A DNA stretch of 64,000 bases from Lachnospiraceae bacterium. GTDB taxonomy: Bacteria > Bacillota > Clostridia > Lachnospirales > Lachnospiraceae. Shown piece after piece: positions 46,632 to 55,217 of the stretch. The notes beneath the pieces are model-generated. The model saw nothing but the letters and a program-made list of their open reading frames with translations. It searched no databases and had not been told where the DNA came from. A program made the translations under genes and the position numbers. The stretch spans positions 62,001-126,000 of the forward strand of contig JAAWBX010000007.1 of assembly GCA_022792885.1 (NCBI GenBank), read 5' to 3'. The stretch's first letter is position 1; each line of letters opens with the position of its first letter.

Positions 46632-47162
46632 ATGATAAGTACAAATCTGACGGAGGAGGCGCGCCTTTTTTTGTATTCCCTTTGTTACGGGGGCATATGG
46701 ATGGCGGTTTATGATATCCTCCGGGTTTTCCGTAAATTGGTGCGTCATTCTTATACGGCGGTTGGCGCGGAGGATTTTGTTTACTGGATCTGCACGGGAA
46801 TCGGAATTTTCCGGTTTTTGTATCGGGAGAATGACGGAACGATCCGGGGATTTGTCCTGGTAGGGATCGGATTGGGCATGCTGTTGTTTTCAAAAGGGAT
46901 CAGCCGTTTCAGCGTACCGGCGGTGAGCTGGGTGCTTTACAGAATCGTCGTCGTACCTCTTAAATGTATAAAGCGGTTTTTAAAAAATCTTTTGCAGCCT
47001 TTTGTGAGGATGTGCAAAACTTTTGGGAGGGCGGTTCGGAAAAGGGCAAGAAAGAGATTGAAAAAAGAGGAGGACTGTTCTACAATAGAAACAGAATCCG
47101 CTTTTGAGAGAAAGGAAAAACATGTCGGCAAAACGGAGAAGACAAAAAAGAGCGTCTCATAA
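46632..47162 (+). CDS. yabQ: Spore cortex biosynthesis protein YabQ
   Basis: A 176-residue membrane protein with about four predicted membrane segments (LFLYSLCYGGIWMAVYDILRVFRKL, VYWICTGIGIFRFLYREN, GFVLVGIGLGMLLFSKG, AVSWVLYRIVVVPLKCI) and a basic tail. This matches YabQ, needed for cortex assembly on the outer forespore membrane. The ATG is preceded only by a weak GGATGGG. Its 3' end overlaps divIC by 41 bases. Confidence 0.88.
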   Translation: MISTNLTEEARLFLYSLCYGGIWMAVYDILRVFRKLVRHSYTAVGAEDFVYWICTGIGIFRFLYRENDGTIRGFVLVGIGLGMLLFSKGISRFSVPAVSWVLYRIVVVPLKCIKRFLKNLLQPFVRMCKTFGRAVRKRARKRLKKEEDCSTIETESAFERKEKHVGKTEKTKKSVS

Positions 47163-47427
47163 GTTGGGCATGGCTGCGGTTACATTGGTCGTGGTTGCGA
47201 TGCTGTGCGTTCTTTCCGTGAAAATGTCGGCATTGAGGGAGCGGGATGAAACCTATGCGGCGAAGGAGAGCGCCCTTGTTCAGCAGCTTGAGGCGGAGAA
47301 AGAGCGAAGTATGGAACTGGAGGAGCGGCGTGTATATGTCCAGACGAAGCAGTATATAGAAGAGATGGCAAGGGAGCGATGGGGCCTGGTGAATCCGGGC
47401 GAGATCATTTTTGAGCCGGGCGAGTAG
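47122..47427 (+). CDS. divIC: Septum formation initiator family protein (DivIC/FtsL-like)
   Basis: A 101-residue bitopic protein: a basic cytosolic start (MSAKRRRQKRASHK), one membrane segment (LGMAAVTLVVVAMLCVLSV), a coiled-coil region (ALVQQLEAEKERSMELEERRVYV) and the ERWGLVNPGEIIF end of the family. It takes part in divisome assembly. The ATG at 47122 follows GAGAAAGG; the upstream TTG has no site. In Bacillus spoIIE often follows; here it does not. Confidence 0.88.
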   Translation: MSAKRRRQKRASHKLGMAAVTLVVVAMLCVLSVKMSALRERDETYAAKESALVQQLEAEKERSMELEERRVYVQTKQYIEEMARERWGLVNPGEIIFEPGE

Positions 47428-47537
47428 TCAGGACGGCGATACAGGCGGCGGAATAAAAGAAAAAGAGTGAGCGGTGGCAGTCGGAAGAAGGGATTGCACC
47501 GCTTGTTTTTTACCCGGACGGACGGAGGAAGAGCTGA

Positions 47538-47587
47538 CAAAAAAGATACCGACAATTATGGTGGAGAATTGTCGGTAGTATCTTTTT
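47538..47587 (+). terminator. Rho-independent terminator after divIC
   Basis: AAAAAGATACCGACAATT pairs with AATTGTCGG...TATCTTTTT (small bulge), an A/T-flanked stem that may act in both directions. Confidence 0.8.
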
Positions 47588-47651
47588 GACCTTGGAAAAT
47601 AATCCCATTATATAGTTACTTAGGAAAGTAAAACAGAGGAGGCTATATAAT

Positions 47652-48002
47652 ATGGGGACATATGATAAGGAAATTCGGGAAATACTTTATCGTTTGGGGG
47701 TGAACAGTACCTATCTGGGATTCTCTTATGTGATGGATTGCGTCGGTATGGTACTGGAGTATGAAGAACGCAGATATTCTATGAAAGCGCTGTATATTGA
47801 TGCGGCGCGGATACATAAAACAACGGATCGGTGTGTAGAGAGGGATATCCGCAATCTGGTCAAAACCGTCTGGAAAAGCGGAAACCGAAAATATCTGGAG
47901 GAGATTGCCGGCGCCGAGTTGAAGGAACGGCCGAAGAACAAGTATTTTATCGGAATACTGGCGGATTATGTCAAAGAAAAGGCGGATAACGCTCCCGTAT
48001 GA
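47652..48002 (+). CDS. Stand-alone Spo0A C-terminal (output) domain protein
   Basis: A 116-residue protein that aligns with the Spo0A DNA-binding domain over most of its length: EILYRLGVNSTYLGFSYVMDCVGMVLEY, then MKALYIDAARIHKTTDRCVERDIRNLVKTVWKSGN, which corresponds to the recognition-helix part (TTSSRVERAIRHAIEVAW in Spo0A). There is no receiver domain and no other domain. It could compete at, or partly share, Spo0A boxes, or be an independent regulator. AGGAGG is close upstream. It follows the sporulation cluster and precedes the TRAP genes; no direct link to either is shown. Confidence 0.75.
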   Translation: MGTYDKEIREILYRLGVNSTYLGFSYVMDCVGMVLEYEERRYSMKALYIDAARIHKTTDRCVERDIRNLVKTVWKSGNRKYLEEIAGAELKERPKNKYFIGILADYVKEKADNAPV

Positions 48003-48052
48003 TTTTATGCGCGTTCCTTCATCAAAATTGATTAAGAAAATAAAAAAATTTG

Positions 48053-48081
48053 TTGAACTTCTGCTAAAATTGTTATAAAAT
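48053..48081 (+). promoter_or_regulatory. Putative sigma-A promoter of the TRAP transporter genes
   Basis: TTGAAC (48053-48058), a 17-base spacer and TAAAAT (48076-48081), in an A/T-rich region. Confidence 0.55.
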
Positions 48082-48216
48082 AGAAATACTCTACTCAATG
48101 GAAAATAAATCAAAAGGAACATTTCTTGTAGAACATTTACTCTTTTTTTGAAGCAGGATTTTGTGAAATTATTATGCGAAAGCTTAATAATAAAAAAGAA
48201 AATGGAGGAATCTGAC

Positions 48217-49283
48217 ATGAAAAAGAAACTTTTGGCCGCTGTTTTGGCGGCAGCTATGGTCGTATCGGTGGCGGCCTGCGGAAACGGCGGAAATGGTGGA
48301 AGCGGCGGAAGCAGCGGCGGAAGCGCCGCTGACGCGAGCAACGGCGGCGGGAAGGCGGAGCTGTCAAGCTGATCTTCTCCAACGTTACGACGGACGCGGC
48401 TGAGAATGCCGGCGACGTTTTCTGCGAGAAGGTGGAAGAGTATTCGAACGGCACGATTACCGTAGATCATTTCCCGGACAACTCCCTGGGTGATGACAAG
48501 ACCGTGATCGAGCAGACTCAGTTGGGCGATATCGATCTGTGCGTAAGTTCGACTTCTCCCTTGGTAAACGTGTATCCTGACTATTATGTGTTCGACGCGC
48601 CTTATCTGTTCCTGAATCGGGATCACGCTCTGAAGGCGATGGAAAGCGAAGAGGGAACCGCTATCCGCGAGGGTATCAAGGACGCGGGAACCGGTCTGAT
48701 CGGTCTTGCCTGGTGGGAGAATGGGTTCCGTAACATTACGAACAACAAGGTTGCCGTCAGACTGCCTGAGGATATCAAGGGAATGAAGATTCGTACTATG
48801 GAGAACGACGTGCATCTGGCTGCGTTCAAGGCTTTCGGCGCGAACCCGACTCCGATGGCGTTCTCTGAATTGTATACGGCTATGCAGCAGGGTACGGTAG
48901 ACGGCCAGGAGAATCCTCTTGCCATTATCGTAGGCAACAAGTTCTATGAAGTTCAGAAGTACATTTCCCGCACAGAGCATATTTATGTTCCTTTCTGCGT
49001 GGTTATGAATGAGGATAAGTTTAATTCCCTGACGGCAGAGCAGCAGGAGGCGGTTCTGAAGGCGATGGAAGAAGCGACCGAGTTCCAGCTTCAGAACAAC
49101 ATGGATCTGGAAGCGGACGGCATCAAGGCCTGTGAAGACGGCGGCGCTGAGATCATTGAGCTGACGGCGGACGAGAAGGCGGCCTGGCAGAAGGTTATGA
49201 CCGATGCCGACATTTTCAGCATGGTTCAGGATAAGATGGATCACCCGGAATACCTGGATGCGATGCTGGCCATGGGCAAGTAA
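48217..49283 (+). pseudogene. TRAP transporter substrate-binding protein DctP, frameshifted
   Basis: The ATG at 48217 (GGAGG upstream) encodes a lipoprotein signal (MKKKLLAAVLAAAMVVSVAAC) and a Gly/Ser linker, then hits TGA after KAELSS. The mature DctP protein continues in another frame from about 48363 (VKLIFSNVTTDAAENAGDVFCEKVEEYSNGTI) to the normal end at 49283. One missing base near 48360 explains it. The mature part is intact, with the family segments DLCVSSTSPLVNVYPDYYVFDAPYLF and GMKIRTMEND...AFGANPTPMAFSELYTAMQQGTVDGQENP. Either a pseudogene or a sequence error. It would bind an organic acid for the DctQM permease downstream. Confidence 0.85.
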
Positions 49284-49321
49284 TAACAGGGAGCATTCGG
49301 ATCTGAGTAAGCTACATAGCG

Positions 49322-49357
49322 GGATAGAAAGGGGCGCGCCCCTTTCTATCCTCTTTT
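49322..49357 (+). terminator. Perfect palindrome between dctP and dctQ, probable attenuator
   Basis: Bases 49322-49351 form a perfect 15+15 inverted repeat (starts GGATAGAAAGGGG, centre GCGC) followed by TCTTTT. It can act as a partial terminator or a 3' stabiliser, giving more binding protein than permease. Confidence 0.75.
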
Positions 49358-49396
49358 CAGAAGAAAGATTCCGCTGTTTGTATGGGAGGTATCAGT

Positions 49397-49906
49397 TTGA
49401 AGAATGTGTTGAAATGGCTGGATGATTATCTGGAGATCAGCATCTGCGTTGTCTTGATGTCTGTCATGACGCTGCTGATTTTTATACAGGTTATCATGCG
49501 CTATGTATTTTCCAGCTCGCTCTCCTGGTCGGAGGAGTTGGCGAGATATCTGTTTATCTGGCTGATCTATCTGGGGATCAGTTACGGATGTAAGATTATG
49601 AAGCATATCAAGATCGACGCGGCGCTGCATCTGTTTCCGAAAAAGGCGAGACCTTATGTTATGCTTATCGGGGATGTGATTTTTTTTGCGTTCGCTATTT
49701 ATATTACCGTGACGGGCTTTCAGCTGTGCGGAATGCAGATCAAGCTGACCAAGACGTCGCCGGCCATGCAGCTTCCTCTGCAGTATGTATACGCGGCTCC
49801 CATGATAGGAATGGCTTTGTCCGCGATTCGGGAAGTGCAGACGATCCTCTATCGGATCAAGATGATAAAACTCGGAGAAGATCCGGAGAAAGGAGAGGAC
49901 TTCTAA
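49397..49906 (+). CDS. dctQ: TRAP transporter small permease DctQ
   Basis: A 169-residue four-helix membrane protein (WLDDYLEISICVVLMSVMTLLIFIQVIMRYVF, SWSEELARYLFIWLIYLGISYG), the DctQ family pattern. TTG at 49397, 7 bases after GGGAGG, is my preferred start; the ATG at 49382 overlaps that site and gives five more residues. It supports the large permease DctM, which begins at the base after its stop. Confidence 0.9.
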   Translation: MKNVLKWLDDYLEISICVVLMSVMTLLIFIQVIMRYVFSSSLSWSEELARYLFIWLIYLGISYGCKIMKHIKIDAALHLFPKKARPYVMLIGDVIFFAFAIYITVTGFQLCGMQIKLTKTSPAMQLPLQYVYAAPMIGMALSAIREVQTILYRIKMIKLGEDPEKGEDF

Positions 49907-51193
49907 ATGGTAAGTGCGGCTTTGTTTATTAGTTTGGTTATATTCCTGATCCTGAACGTTCCGGTCGGGATCGCGATCGGATGTTCCTCTCTGGTGGCTG
50001 TTATCGCCAGCGGGACCTTGTCTCACACTTATATCGTATCGACGCTGGTTTCCGCTTCGGATTCATTTCCGATCATGGCGATTCCGCTGTTTATTCTGGC
50101 CGGCGAGCTGATGGGCGCCGGCGGCGTTTCCAAGAGGCTGCTGAATGTCTGCAACGCGTTTTTGGGTCGTGTGACCGGCGGCGTTGCGATCTGTACCGTT
50201 GTCGTGTGTATGTTTTTTGCGGCCGTGTCCGGTTCCGGTCCGGCTACCGTGGCGGCGGTGGGCGCGATGGTGGTTCCCGCCATGATGGAGAGAGGTTACA
50301 GCAAATCGTTCTCTTTGGCGCTGATCGCCTGCGCCGGCAGTATCGGCGTTATCATTCCGCCGAGTATCCCGATGGTTATTTACGGCGTCGCGACGAGCAC
50401 GTCGATCTCCGCTCTGTTTATGGCCGGTTTTCTGCCGGGCTTTTTGATCGGCGGCGTGTTGATTCTTGTCTGCTATGTCTATTGTAAGAAGATGGGCTGG
50501 AAAGGCGACGATAAGAAGTTTTCGGCGAAGGAAAAACTGGCGGTGATCTGGGATGCCAAGTGGGTTCTGATCAACCCGATCATTATTCTTGGCGGTATTT
50601 ACGGCGGTATTTTCACGCCCACCGAGGCGGCGGCCGTGGCGGCCGTATATGCTTTCATCTGCGGCGTATTCATTCACCGCGAGTTGAATCCGAAGCAGTT
50701 GTTTAACGTAATTGCCAACGCCTGCTCCACGACCGGTACGACCATGGTTATTATCGGCTGCGCTACGGCATTTACGAAGATTCTGACGATCCAGCAGATT
50801 CCTCAGATGGTAACGAACGCGATTTTGAATGTGTCCAGCAATATGGTCGTGGTTCTGATTCTGATCAATATTCTGCTTTTGATCGTGGGATGCTTTATGG
50901 ATACGACGCCGGCTATGATGGTATTGGCGCCGATCCTTCTGCCGATCGCTCTGGAGTTCGGAATGAGCCCGATTCACTTCGGTCTTATTATGGTAGTGAA
51001 CCTGGCAATCGGTTTTATCACGCCGCCTTTGGGTATCAACCTGTTTGTGGCGGCCCGGGTGGGCGACGTTAAGCTGGAAGTGGTCATCAAGGGAATTATT
51101 ATGTTTATCCTGGCGATGATCTTCTGTCTGCTTTTAATCACTTATGTCCCGGCAATCACTTTGACGCTGCCGAAACTTTTTATGGGGTATTAG
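49907..51193 (+). CDS. dctM: TRAP transporter large permease DctM
   Basis: A 428-residue protein with about 12 membrane segments. Typical motifs: LFILAGELMGAGGVSKRL, SGSGPATVAAVGAMVVPAM, GVIIPPSIPMVIYGV and FITPPLGINLFVAARVG. It is the ion-coupled channel part of the TRAP transporter. The substrate is unknown, but a sugar-acid dehydrogenase-like gene follows. GGAGAGGA precedes the ATG. Confidence 0.95.
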   Translation: MVSAALFISLVIFLILNVPVGIAIGCSSLVAVIASGTLSHTYIVSTLVSASDSFPIMAIPLFILAGELMGAGGVSKRLLNVCNAFLGRVTGGVAICTVVVCMFFAAVSGSGPATVAAVGAMVVPAMMERGYSKSFSLALIACAGSIGVIIPPSIPMVIYGVATSTSISALFMAGFLPGFLIGGVLILVCYVYCKKMGWKGDDKKFSAKEKLAVIWDAKWVLINPIIILGGIYGGIFTPTEAAAVAAVYAFICGVFIHRELNPKQLFNVIANACSTTGTTMVIIGCATAFTKILTIQQIPQMVTNAILNVSSNMVVVLILINILLLIVGCFMDTTPAMMVLAPILLPIALEFGMSPIHFGLIMVVNLAIGFITPPLGINLFVAARVGDVKLEVVIKGIIMFILAMIFCLLLITYVPAITLTLPKLFMGY

Positions 51194-51222
51194 GGGCGTT
51201 GTGTTTTTAAGGATTTGAGTCG

Positions 51223-51292
51223 GAAGCTGCCGTAAAACATGATATTTCACAATCTGTTGTGGGATTTCTGCCTTTTGCGGCAGCTTCTTTTC
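51223..51292 (+). terminator. Terminator after dctM
   Basis: GAAGCTGCCG pairs with CGGCAGCTTC across a loop of about 48 bases, followed by TTTTCC. The long loop makes it less certain. Confidence 0.6.
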
Positions 51293-51388
51293 CGTATAAG
51301 CCGAGAGTATGAAGTTCCCGGGCGGTGATACGACGGAGTTTGGGTATGTCGGTTCCGGGAAGATATAGAAATTGACAGGAGGAACGAT

Positions 51389-52414
51389 ATGAGAGCAATT
51401 CAGGTTCAGGCGCCTTTTGAGGCGAGAGTTACGGAGCTTCCGATGCCCGTTTTGGAGGAAGGAAAGGCGATCATCAAGATCCGGGCGATGGGTATTTGCG
51501 GCACGGACGTATCGACGTATCGGGGCGCGAATGTGAATGTAAAGTCCTATCCGATCGTGATCGGTCATGAGACGGCCGGCGAGGTGTATGAGATCGACGA
51601 GAACAACGCCTATGGAATCAAGAAGGGGGACAAAGTCGTTTTGGATCCTTATGTATTCTGCGGGCATTGCTATCCGTGCGAACAGGGGAAAACAAACTGC
51701 TGTGAAGACATGCATTGTCTGGGCGTTCACTGCGAAGGTTCTATGTGCGAGTATTTTTCCCATCCTATTTCCATGTTGAGAAAGGTTCCGGATGATATGT
51801 CCTGGGAGACGGTTCCTCTGGCGGAACCGCTGGTAATCAGTATGCACGGTCTGCACACCTGCGGGTTGAAAGCAGGCGAACATATCGCGATTATCGGCGC
51901 CGGTGCGATCGGCCTTCTGGCGGCAATGGGCGCGTTGGCATACGACGCGGTTCCGATCGTGGTGGATCCGGTGGAAGAGCGATTGGAGCTGGCAAAGAGT
52001 TTCGGGATCGCTCATGTGATCAATCCGGTAAAACAGGACGCTGTGGCGGAGATCGCAAAAATCACGAACGGACGAATGGCGGAGTGCGTGATGGAAGCGT
52101 CCGGTTCGATCCCCGGCGTGCGCAACACGATCGATTATGCCGCCTACACCGGTCGGATCGCTTTGACAGGCTGGCCGAAAGGCGAGGTTACGCTTCCGAC
52201 GAATCTGATTACCAAGAAGGAGTTGACGGTTCGCGGATCGAGAAACGGCGCCGGTGAATTTGAGGAAGCGATCGATTTGATCTATTCCGGCCGGGTGCCG
52301 GCTCAGAAGATCATTACCCGCAAGGTACCTTTTGAAGAATTGCCGCAGGCTCTGGCGGATTTGGCGGAGCGGCCGGGAGACTTCCTGAAGGTGATCGGCG
52401 TGATCGAAGGGTAA
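51389..52414 (+). CDS. Zinc-dependent alcohol/sugar-acid dehydrogenase (MDR family)
   Basis: A 341-residue medium-chain dehydrogenase. Catalytic zinc site: GICGTDVSTYRG (Cys and following residues) and GHETAGEV (His, Glu). Structural zinc: four Cys in FCGHCYPCEQGKTNC. NAD-binding motif GAGAIGLLAAMGALAYDA. Length is normal. It resembles threonine, sorbitol and gulonate/galactonate 5-dehydrogenases. Position behind the TRAP transporter hints at oxidation of an imported sugar acid or polyol; this is inference. AGGAGG precedes the ATG. Confidence 0.8.
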   Translation: MRAIQVQAPFEARVTELPMPVLEEGKAIIKIRAMGICGTDVSTYRGANVNVKSYPIVIGHETAGEVYEIDENNAYGIKKGDKVVLDPYVFCGHCYPCEQGKTNCCEDMHCLGVHCEGSMCEYFSHPISMLRKVPDDMSWETVPLAEPLVISMHGLHTCGLKAGEHIAIIGAGAIGLLAAMGALAYDAVPIVVDPVEERLELAKSFGIAHVINPVKQDAVAEIAKITNGRMAECVMEASGSIPGVRNTIDYAAYTGRIALTGWPKGEVTLPTNLITKKELTVRGSRNGAGEFEEAIDLIYSGRVPAQKIITRKVPFEELPQALADLAERPGDFLKVIGVIEG

Positions 52415-52430
52415 TAAGAATACGAAGAGA

Positions 52431-52477
52431 AAAACTCATGACAAAATCCCGGAAAGGATTTGCCATGAGTTTTTTCA
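52431..52477 (+). terminator. Rho-independent terminator
   Basis: AAACTCATGACAAAATCC pairs with GGATTTGCCATGAGTTT, followed by T's. It closes the dehydrogenase gene. Confidence 0.88.
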
Positions 52478-52614
52478 CGCAAAAAGCAGCCGGGGATGTT
52501 TTTCGAATTTCCTGTTTGTGCTCCCGGTACTGTTTGTGATATACTTTAATGCGTCGGTTTGTTGATGTGTGGAAACCATCCGTATTTTGTGCAGCGTATT
52601 CGGAGAGGACGATT

Positions 52615-53301
52615 ATGAACATTCTTGTAGTGGACGATGAAAAAGCCATAGCGGACCTGGTGGAAGTCTATCTGAAAAATGACGGATATCAGGTGTACAA
52701 ATATGACAGGGGAGCGGATGCGCTTGCCTGCGTGGCGAGGGAGCCGATTGATTTGGCGATCTTGGATGTCATGCTGCCGGATATCGACGGCTTTGCCCTA
52801 TGCCAGCGGATCCGGGAAGAGCATTTTTTTCCGATCATCATGTTGACGGCAAAAGTGGAGGATATGGATAAGATTATGGGCCTGGCATTGGGGGCCGACG
52901 ATTATATCACGAAACCTTTCAATCCGCTGGAATTGACGGCCCGCGTTAAGACTCAGCTCCGCCGATATAAAAAGTATAATCGGATGGGGACGGAGGAGGA
53001 GAGCCGTTTTTATGATTTTGCGGGGCTTATGATCAATCAGGATACGCATAAGTGTACGCTGTACGGGGAGGAACTTTCTCTGACGCCGATCGAGTTTTCG
53101 ATTCTCTGGTACCTGTGCGAGCATCGGGGAAAGGTGATTCCGTCGGAAGAATTGTTCGAGGCGGTCTGGGGCGAGCGTTTTATGGACAGCAACAATACGG
53201 TCATGGCTCATGTGGCGCGGCTTCGGGAAAAGATGAAAGAACCTTCCCGCAAACCGCGATTTATCAAGACGGTATGGGGGGTCGGTTATACCATTGAATA
53301 A
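52615..53301 (+). CDS. OmpR-family response regulator, VanR-like
   Basis: A 228-residue regulator: receiver with VVDDEKAIADLV, phospho-Asp in LAILDVMLPDIDGF, Thr/Lys in MLTAKVED and ITKPFNPLEL, then a winged-helix output domain (LTPIEFSILWYLCEHRGKVIPSEELFEAVWGERF). The ATG at 52615 follows GGAGAGGA. Its end overlaps the kinase start by 8 bases. The pair resembles VanRS of glycopeptide resistance, but no vanHAX, vanXY or vanT genes are present. Confidence 0.88.
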   Translation: MNILVVDDEKAIADLVEVYLKNDGYQVYKYDRGADALACVAREPIDLAILDVMLPDIDGFALCQRIREEHFFPIIMLTAKVEDMDKIMGLALGADDYITKPFNPLELTARVKTQLRRYKKYNRMGTEEESRFYDFAGLMINQDTHKCTLYGEELSLTPIEFSILWYLCEHRGKVIPSEELFEAVWGERFMDSNNTVMAHVARLREKMKEPSRKPRFIKTVWGVGYTIE

Positions 53302-54403
53302 GAAAAATTTTGTCGGTCGGAAGCTGACGGTTCAGATACTGGTTCGTTTTTTCGCGGCGGTTTTCGCCTACAGCGGCTTGCTTTTAGGCGGGCTGTTAGT
53401 CGGTTTTTTTGTTTGTGCCAATATAAGGTGGCAGGGGACGGAACCGATTTACCGTCTTCTGAAATTGATCGAGGAATATCTTCCGCTGGTGCTTATCGTT
53501 GGCTGGGTGGGAGGCGTTATTCTGATTTTCGCCTGGTACTGGAGAAAAACCCTGGGCTATATTGATCAGATCGCGGAGGCGGGGAACGAGCTGATTTCCC
53601 AATCGGATGAACCGATTGAGCTGCCGCCGGAACTGGCTTCCATAGAATACCAGATGAATGAGATGAAACGGACCGCCCGGCGCAATGAGAGGGCGGCGAA
53701 GGAAGCGGAAGCCCGGAAGAATGATTTGATCGTATATCTGGCGCATGATCTGAAAACGCCGCTGACTTCGGTGATCGGTTATCTGACCCTTTTGAAAGAC
53801 GAACCGGAGATTTCCCGAGAACTGCAAGAGCGATATCTGGGGGTTGCGCTGGACAAAGCGGAGCGCTTGGAGGATCTGATTAACGAATTTTTTGATATTA
53901 CCCGGTTTAATTTAACGCATATTACGCTGGAGCCTTCCCGCGTGAACTTAAGCCGGATGTTGGAGCAGATCGCTTATGAATTTAAGCCGGTGCTCGCGGG
54001 GAAGGGGTTAAGCTGCGATCTGACCGTGGAGCCGGACATGATGTTTTATCTGGACGTGGATAAGATGGAACGGGTTTTTGACAACCTGTTTCGAAACGCC
54101 GTGAACTATAGTTTCCCGAATACGGAGATCCGGGTGATCGGGCAGAGAAGAGAGGACGGCGTGGAGGTGATCGTCCGGAATCATGGGAATACCATCCCGA
54201 GGGAGAAATTGGACCGGATTTTTGAACAATTTTTCCGACTGGATTCTTCACGGGGAAGCGCGACCGACGGGGCCGGACTGGGGCTGGCGATCGCCAAAGA
54301 GATCGTGGAACTTCATGGCGGGATCATTACGGCGGCCAGCGAGGCGGAGACGGTGACGTTCATTGTTTTCCTGCCGGAAGAAAAAGGGGGGCGTTATGTG
54401 TAA
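53294..54403 (+). CDS. Sensor histidine kinase, VanS-like
   Basis: A 369-residue kinase with two membrane segments (RFFAAVFAYSGLLLGGLLVGFFVC; YLPLVLIVGWVGGVILIFAWYW) and a short extracellular loop between. Linker, then HisKA with phospho-His (LIVYLAHDLKTPLTSVIGYLTLL) and ATPase motifs (NLFRNAVNYS, GAGLGLAIAKEIVELHGG). TTG is the start. The next regulator gene starts 8 bases before its stop. Confidence 0.88.
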   Translation: MNKKNFVGRKLTVQILVRFFAAVFAYSGLLLGGLLVGFFVCANIRWQGTEPIYRLLKLIEEYLPLVLIVGWVGGVILIFAWYWRKTLGYIDQIAEAGNELISQSDEPIELPPELASIEYQMNEMKRTARRNERAAKEAEARKNDLIVYLAHDLKTPLTSVIGYLTLLKDEPEISRELQERYLGVALDKAERLEDLINEFFDITRFNLTHITLEPSRVNLSRMLEQIAYEFKPVLAGKGLSCDLTVEPDMMFYLDVDKMERVFDNLFRNAVNYSFPNTEIRVIGQRREDGVEVIVRNHGNTIPREKLDRIFEQFFRLDSSRGSATDGAGLGLAIAKEIVELHGGIITAASEAETVTFIVFLPEEKGGRYV

Positions 54404-55109
54404 ATATAAGATTCTTGTAGTGGAAGACGATACGGATATTAACAATCTGCTGGCGCGGATCCTGGAAAAAGAGGGTTTTGAGATCCATCAGGCTTTTTCC
54501 GGGACGGAGGCGGAACTAAGGTTTTCCATGGAAGAATACGATCTGGTTTTGCTGGATCTGATGCTCCCCGGAATGAAAGGCGAGGATGTGCTGGCGAGGA
54601 TTCGCCGTAAGAGTCAGGCGCCGGTGATCGTATTGTCGGCCAGGGTCGGCCTGAAAACAAAAGTAGACGTGCTGAATCTGGGGGCGGACGATTATCTGAC
54701 GAAGCCTTTTGAGAAGGAGGAGGTCGTGGCAAGGGTTCGCGCCGCCGTCCGCAGGTATGTACATTTTGAGGGGAAGAAGGGGGCGGGTAAGGCGGAGGAA
54801 CGCGCGGAGAATCCGGAGTACCGGCATCGGGATCTTCGGGTCAGTCCGGATACGAGAGAAGTATGGATGAAGGGCCGGGAAGTGGTTTTGACCGGTCATG
54901 AGTATGATATTTTGCTGCTTCTGATAAAGAATCCCGGTACGGTTTTTTCCCGGGAGCGCATTTATGAGCAGGTCTGGCAGGGCGGTTACTATGGGGAAGA
55001 TAATACGGTAAACGTTCATGTGAGCAAGATCCGCAGGAAATTGGAGAGCGCGGGAGCCGAGGAGGAGTATATCCGGACCGTTTGGGGTATCGGTTTTAAG
55101 TTGGTATAA
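54396..55109 (+). CDS. OmpR-family response regulator (second)
   Basis: A 237-residue regulator: VVEDDTDINNLLARIL, phospho-Asp in DLVLLDLMLPGMKGE, VLSARVGLKTK, LTKPFEKEEV, and a winged-helix domain (LTGHEYDILLLLIKNPGTVFSRERIYEQVWQGGYYGEDNTVNVHVSKIRRKL). GGGGGG precedes the ATG at 54396. By position it should pair with the kinase at 56947 and control the ABC transporter between them, the layout of peptide-antibiotic sensing and immunity loci. Confidence 0.88.
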   Translation: MCKYKILVVEDDTDINNLLARILEKEGFEIHQAFSGTEAELRFSMEEYDLVLLDLMLPGMKGEDVLARIRRKSQAPVIVLSARVGLKTKVDVLNLGADDYLTKPFEKEEVVARVRAAVRRYVHFEGKKGAGKAEERAENPEYRHRDLRVSPDTREVWMKGREVVLTGHEYDILLLLIKNPGTVFSRERIYEQVWQGGYYGEDNTVNVHVSKIRRKLESAGAEEEYIRTVWGIGFKLV

Positions 55110-55179
55110 GAGCTTGCGCCGGGCGGTGATTTTATGATTTCTTTAAACTTTCTTGCGGACTTATTAAAAGGCACGGCGG

Positions 55180-55185
55180 TATAAT
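55180..55185 (+). promoter_or_regulatory. Consensus -10 box before the ABC transporter genes, no clear -35
   Basis: TATAAT lies 33 bases before the ABC ATPase start. At 17 bases upstream there is no good -35 hexamer, while TTTCTTTAAACTTTCTT (55138-55154) lies further out. This is compatible with an activator-dependent promoter. Confidence 0.35.
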
Positions 55186-55217
55186 AAGCCCATAAAACGC
55201 AGAAAGGATTTGGAAAG

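Noticed and set aside
47643-49244. Long minus-strand open frame (533 codons) opposite the Spo0A-domain and dctP genes
   Set aside because: It has low-complexity, His/Arg/Leu-rich translation typical of an antisense shadow, no ribosome site and no family resemblance; the plus strand encodes recognised proteins.
50063-50977. Minus-strand open frame of 304 codons opposite dctM, and similar ones at 58977-59906 and 35920-36864
   Set aside because: Antisense shadows over well-recognised genes, with His/Arg/Gln- or Gly/Asp-rich composition and no ribosome sites.
52615-54403. Vancomycin-resistance locus
   Set aside because: Only VanR/VanS-like regulators are present; there is no D-Ala-D-Lac or D-Ala-D-Ser ligase, dehydrogenase or dipeptidase gene in the window.
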